In this document: piece by piece, positions 59,260 to 64,000 of the stretch | Layout: every line of letters begins with the position of its first letter | Position numbering within the stretch: position 1 is the first letter of the stretch | From: Nectonema munidae | Taxonomy: Eukaryota; Nematomorpha; Nectonematoida; Nectonematidae | Reading direction: 5' to 3' | Length of the DNA: 64,000 nt | Assembly (NCBI GenBank): GCA_030549495.1 | Contig: JAUIRK010000903.1 | Span: forward strand, 496,001-560,000 | The notes under the pieces: model-generated | The model's input: the letters and a program-made list of their open reading frames with translations, nothing else | What the model was told of the DNA's origin: nothing | The model's database searches: none | Program-made: the position numbers and the translations under genes

Positions 59260-62010
59260 GTCTTATAACTAATTTCCAACGGTCATATAATCATGGTATA
59301 AATAAATTGTTTTAAAAAAAGTGTGGATTAGAAGGTGATGAATTTAGTCTAGTGATAGTCTTTCTCTCAAAAAAAATCACACGATATACAAGACATACTC
59401 GTTTTAGTTGTATTTTGTCTTTTTTTGATTCTTTCCATTCTAAACTCTTTTTTCCAATTCTATTTTGTCTTTTTTCATGTCTATTTACTCTTTTTTCAAT
59501 TTTATTTTATCTTTTTTCAATTGTATTTCATGTTTCAAAAATACAAAAGAGAATAAAAAAAATTTTTGGGATGAAAAATTAAGGGGTCGCATATTGTTCG
59601 ATACCTGATGCTACACTTATATCATATGCAGCATATGAATTTATAAGGCCCACTTTCGCTTCCAATGATTTCGATTTGATAACGAAATTCACAGTTTATC
59701 AACGTATGCTATTGAATCAATTTAAAAGTTTGTTTCACTTAAAGAAAGATACAATTATGGGAGAAATTATTCGTAATTTTTATCTAAAACAAAGCAGTAT
59801 ATTTTGGTAAAGGCAGCCACGCCTATATATTATATTATAATAATATAACAATAAAAACGAAGAATGAAAATACAATTTATAATATTTATATTCGAGAAAA
59901 TGAGTTTTGTGAAATGCGAAAATATCAATTACACAGATTCTTTCTTTCCCATTCTACATAAATAATTTATTGAGATAAAGGATAGCAAACTATTCCATTA
60001 TAAAAGAGATACGCACATTTGCGCAATGGATGTACTATATAATACATCACTAATTACTTTGCACAAAGCTATAAATATCATGATAAAATTTATATTTCAA
60101 ATTTGTGTAAGTAGTTTTAAAAATGAAACGCAAAATTGAAAATATATAAACATGGAGTGATGCGAGTTACTTGTGTTGGCAGTAGTGTGCTTATTATTAC
60201 TAGAGAGAAATAGACTAGAAGTAGTAATTAACCATCTCCATTCCTTATCTCTAACTCTGGTTATACTCTACAGCTCTCTTCCCATTAAATCTTTTATCAA
60301 AGCAGACATACACATAAATCTAAATTGGAGGTCTGCACTGCAGTGCGTTGTACTGCTTTTAAAACACTTCTCTAAGATTATACTTGGCACATAAAATACG
60401 CGTGCACCACCTTCATCTCACATTCGTCGTCATAAAACCGAAATATAACTAAAATTTCAATACACTAGAATAAATAAACGTTGAAGTATACGTATATCAT
60501 CACGGTGTTTCGTGTTTGGCGGTTTCCCGAGATACCGTACTAATTTTCAACAATTTTTACTCCCGAGAATATATTTAGTTTTGTCAAAAAGTAAAATTAT
60601 TTTTCAATAGATTACATGTTTGTTTTTTATCATTAAAGCTACACTAATCTAAGAATGTTTATGGTCACTGTGTCAATAACACAAAATCCTAAACTGAATC
60701 TGTTTGATAACTCTTCGCCTATAAAATTGAAAGCAACAGGGTTTAAAATACAAGATACGCCATACAATATTTGATAAACACGCCAACGTTTTTTACGCAT
60801 TTTAAAGAATTTTAGGCCATACGTCTTGTGATCTCATAATTCTATAGAAAATATGCTTGTATAATGCTATTTACTAATATATCACCCTTTCTCTTTTTCT
60901 ATTGTAGCTGTCCATTTTTTTCTGGAATTTCAAATAAGATTACAAATCAAACTAATTTGAATGGCTGGAACAAATACAATGAAAATAAAATAAAGTAGAA
61001 ATTAATGTATAAAAAATACTGTATTTCTCATATAATATGTTCACCTTGAACTAAGATAAAAAAAAATTTATAAAAAAAATATTCAAGTTTTCAGTTTTCC
61101 TATATATATTTGGTTTTACAAAATATGTGAAAAATTTAAAAACATGTTAAAAAAATTATACATCATTGCAATCGTACCTTAATACCTACAAATTCCGTTA
61201 GAAAGCTTAATTTTTTTTGAGGTTTTTGATTTCGAGATTATTTTATTCTTAACCAGTATCCATTATAATTCAAGGATCCTAAAATTAAAATTTGTATTTT
61301 TGTCCATTTAAATAGCAAAACATATACCCAGAACATCGAGTAGATTAGCAATTTCAACTAATTTTTTGCAATCAGGTACCAAAACATAATATCGAGAAGC
61401 AATTATATGTTACATTTTATTTCTCTCATCTATTTGAAAGTATAAAAACTTTTAATGAACATGCTCAAATGAATGATATTATAAACGTTCAACAAAAGTG
61501 ACGTATTAGAACGAGTCCTATGCCTAAAAACCAAACAAAAGCTTTACCAATATAAAAATATTTCTGCAACATTTCAAAAAAATGATCTGTAAGTAAAATT
61601 ATACTGCTATAAATTAACCCGATTATTGTTCATATAGGTCATCGAAACGAATAGATATCATTTTCCACTTCATATGACTGTTTACTTAACACATTATTTT
61701 ATAAGTTAATAAATAATTTTGTTCAATAAATCCTTTTTATCTGATCACAAGACCTCAAAGATGCAGCAGAAACAAAAAAGTAATATAGTAAATTAATTTT
61801 TTTTAATGAGTTTCATTTTAGGACTCAAATTTCAACTTCCAAATCTCCGCGTTAAAATGTTTATGCTGGTTTGTTATATTAATTGGACAGAGAGAAGCAT
61901 CTCAAAGGTTCAGATTATAACGAGATTAATGATACCATTTGCAGCCATGTTACTAAATTTGACAATGGATAGTAAGATAGTAATAAATACTTTGACTATG
62001 ATTATTATTA
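59260..62010. other. AT-rich stretch with no recognised gene
   Basis: The open frames at 59.35, 60.17 and 61.8 kb have no recognisable motif and biased composition. Nothing else was supported. Confidence 0.35.
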
Positions 62011-62059
62011 ATACTAGCCGGTCCCTGTGTTTGTCTCTCGCTTCGCTCGAGACGTAGGA

Positions 62060-62575
62060 TTCTAGATCTCAAAAATCTAGGACGCGTGAAAGATCATTGG
62101 TAGATTCTAGGACGTGTGACAGATCATTGGTATTGTGATTCTAGGACGTGTGACAGATCATTGGTACCGCGTGATCCTAGGTCCAGTTAAAGATCATTGG
62201 TACCGCGTGATTCTAGGTTCAGTTAAAGATCATTGGTACCGCGTGATGCTAAGTCCTGTGAAAATTCATTGGTACCCCGTGATTCTAGGTCCAGTTAAAG
62301 ATCATTGGTACCCCCGTGATCCTAGGTCCTGTAAAAGAACATTGGTACTGTGATTCTAGGACGTGTGAAAGATCATTGGTACCGCGTGATAATAGATCCA
62401 GTTAAAGATCATTGGTACCGCGTGATTCTAGGTCCAGTTAAAGATCATTGGTACCGCGTGATTCTAGGTCCAGTTAAAGATCATTGGTACCACGTGATCC
62501 TAGGCCCTGTGAAAGATCATTGGTACAGCGTGATTCTAGGTCCAGTTAAAGATCATTGGTACCCCCGTGAAATAG
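62060..62575. repeat. 36-bp minisatellite, about 14 units
   Basis: Unit of the type GATTCTAGGTCCAGTTAAAG then ATCATTGGTACCGCGT. Variants alternate (GTCCAGTTAAAG against GACGTGTGACAG), hinting at higher-order structure. Since 36 is a multiple of 3, a frame reading VKDHWYRVILGP stays open but has no sign of being a gene. A short hairpin GTCTC-TCGCTTCGCTC-GAGAC followed by CTAG lies just before (about 62033-62073). The same unit recurs at 34.29 kb. Confidence 0.92.
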
Positions 62576-63439
62576 ATTATAGAAATCTATTATTTAAAAA
62601 TAAAATTTATAAACTAAATAATTTAGATTTTAAGGAAATCTATTAATAAAACTATTAGTTATTTAAAAATTATCAATAGTAGGTATCAATTTATAGAAAT
62701 CTAAAAAAAACAAAATTTATAAATTAAGAAAAACAACTTTAATAAAGAATTTTGTTTTATTAAAAATATAGATTTGAAATAGTCATACAAATTTATTATC
62801 TTTCTTGAGAAGAATGAATAAACCCATCAGCCATTAAATGAATTTGATATATTGAGAATGTAAAATTTTTTTAATGCAAATGAATTTTTTTGATTGGTTA
62901 AAATAAGTACATTATGCACCTATATACAAAATATACAAATATATATGAATTTTTTTGAATAAAAAGATTTATGGTAAAATAAAGTTAATATTGTTATTCA
63001 GAATGATAAGAGGATTCTAAAAATATATAAAACTTGATTTTTGGTTAAATATATGAGAAGTGATAAAAGTCATATTTTGAGCCACCTGAAAAGGCCTGAA
63101 AAATCGAAAAATTGAAAAATAAAAAAAAATTAAAATTTAAAAGCGTATTCTGATAGAGTTTAATATGCTGATTCCAAATATGTAATTTTTTTGAAATGAA
63201 TCGAAGGATTTTTTAATTTTTTTTGAGGTCAAAATTGAATTTTTTGTCATTTTTTCAAGTTCAAGGGTTCAAAGTATTTAAAAAAATAATAATTTAAAAT
63301 ATTTTTACATTTTCGTAAGCAGTATAAAATTTTCTTTAAAATGAGATATTAAAATAGAAAATTGGATAAGTTTGAAATTTTTCGAAAATTTTGTAAGGGG
63401 GTCTCCCTTTAAAATTTTTCAAAAAAATTTAAAAAAATT

Positions 63440-64000
63440 TTTCTAAATTTTTCCACCGTAGTAAGTTTAAATATTAGTTATATATTATGAATGTGCAAAA
63501 AAAATTGAAAAAATAATTTCATTCTTCATTTTACACGCTAAAATATAGTGAAAATGGCAAAATTGTGCATATTGTTCAAGGGGTTATAAAAAAAAATTTT
63601 GAATTTTTTGAAAACTAAAAATAATTCAAAATGTAGGTAAAAGGATCCTCTTTAAGATGGACGTGGTTTAAAATGTTTTAAAAAAAATTTCTCGCATAAA
63701 GTTTTGTTCCAAATTTAAATTTTTAAAATTTAGAAAAAAAAATTTTTTCAAATTTTTCCACCGTTAGTATGTTTAAATATGAGATATATTTTATGAATGT
63801 GGAAAAAAAATTGAAAAAAAAATTTCATTCTTCATTTTACATGCTAAAATATAGTGAAAATGGCAAAAATGTGCATCATGTTCAAGGGGTTATAAAAAAA
63901 TTTTTTGAATTTTTTGAAAACTAAAAATAATTGAAAAATGTAGGTAAAAGGATGCTCTTTAAGATGCGCGTGGTTTAAAATGTTTTAAAAAAAATTCTCG
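63440..64000. repeat. Tandem repeat, 305-bp period, cut by the window edge
   Basis: TTTTCCACCG, TCATTCTTCATTTTACA-GC, AAATATAGTGAAAATGGCAA and TTCAAGGGGTTATAAA recur 305 bp apart (for example CAAGGGG at 63578 and 63883). Nearly two units are visible; similar but weaker sequence precedes from about 63.3 kb. Probably a satellite array continuing to the right. Confidence 0.88.

Noticed and set aside
62135-62646. Open frames with 12-residue repeats (VKDHWYRVILGP)
   Set aside because: The 36-bp unit keeps the frame open by arithmetic; no start context, splice sites or conserved domain.

Overview
This is a very AT-rich animal genomic window of the kind seen in a repeat-laden invertebrate. The transposon mix (piggyBac, Tigger/pogo, hAT with a BED finger, Merlin/IS1595-type, RTE-like and CR1-like LINEs, tRNA-headed SINEs, one Ty3 fossil) and small introns suggest an arthropod, possibly a copepod-like crustacean. 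That placement is an impression from the families present, not a measured one. No bacterial operon, rRNA or CRISPR was seen.

Two host genes can be supported. At 2492-2819 (+) are the last two exons of a small gene: a hydrophobic, signal-like stretch spliced in phase to a ubiquitin-fold domain without a C-terminal GG. From 33500 down to 15168 (-) lies a seven-exon gene for a secreted precursor of about 300 residues. Four exons each carry one copy of R-x-x-R-Q-[LM]-D-P-L-[SA]-G-N-L-I. R-x-x-R is a proprotein-convertase (furin-type) site and the following Gln could cyclise, so this reads as an unrecognised multi-copy peptide-hormone or neuropeptide precursor. The exon boundaries at and after the repeats are all phase 0, fitting exon duplication. 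Its long introns hold most of the transposons of the left half.

Layout: 1-500 tandem repeat; 2.5-2.9 kb ubiquitin-like gene; 4.6-5.6 kb degenerate tandem repeat; 6.16-6.42 kb near-perfect 102-bp hairpin; 6.75-7.31 and 8.23-8.58 kb foldback elements; 9.9-10.8 kb 150-bp repeats; 11.4-12.95 kb dead piggyBac; 14.4-33.5 kb peptide gene, with a degenerate transposase-like element (15.9-19.4), a hAT inside a long inverted repeat (22.3-25.4), a foldback element (26.06-27.0), a Merlin (27.7-28.3), a Ty3 fossil (28.65-30.09) and a LINE fragment (30.1-30.6) in its introns. Then 36.4-37.6 kb second piggyBac; 40.5-42.6 kb Tigger; 43.2-43.96 kb second Tigger; 45.22-45.43 kb pogo-type MITE; 47.09-47.6 kb Merlin deletion derivative with both ends; 48.9-49.3 kb 22-bp minisatellite; 50.6-54.3 kb CR1-like LINE with another LINE inside it in reverse; 55.4-59.0 kb RTE-like LINE (-); 62.06-62.58 kb 36-bp minisatellite; 63.4-64.0 kb 305-bp tandem repeat.

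Regions not listed are AT-rich DNA in which no gene was recognised. All homology calls come from reading translations by eye; no search was run.
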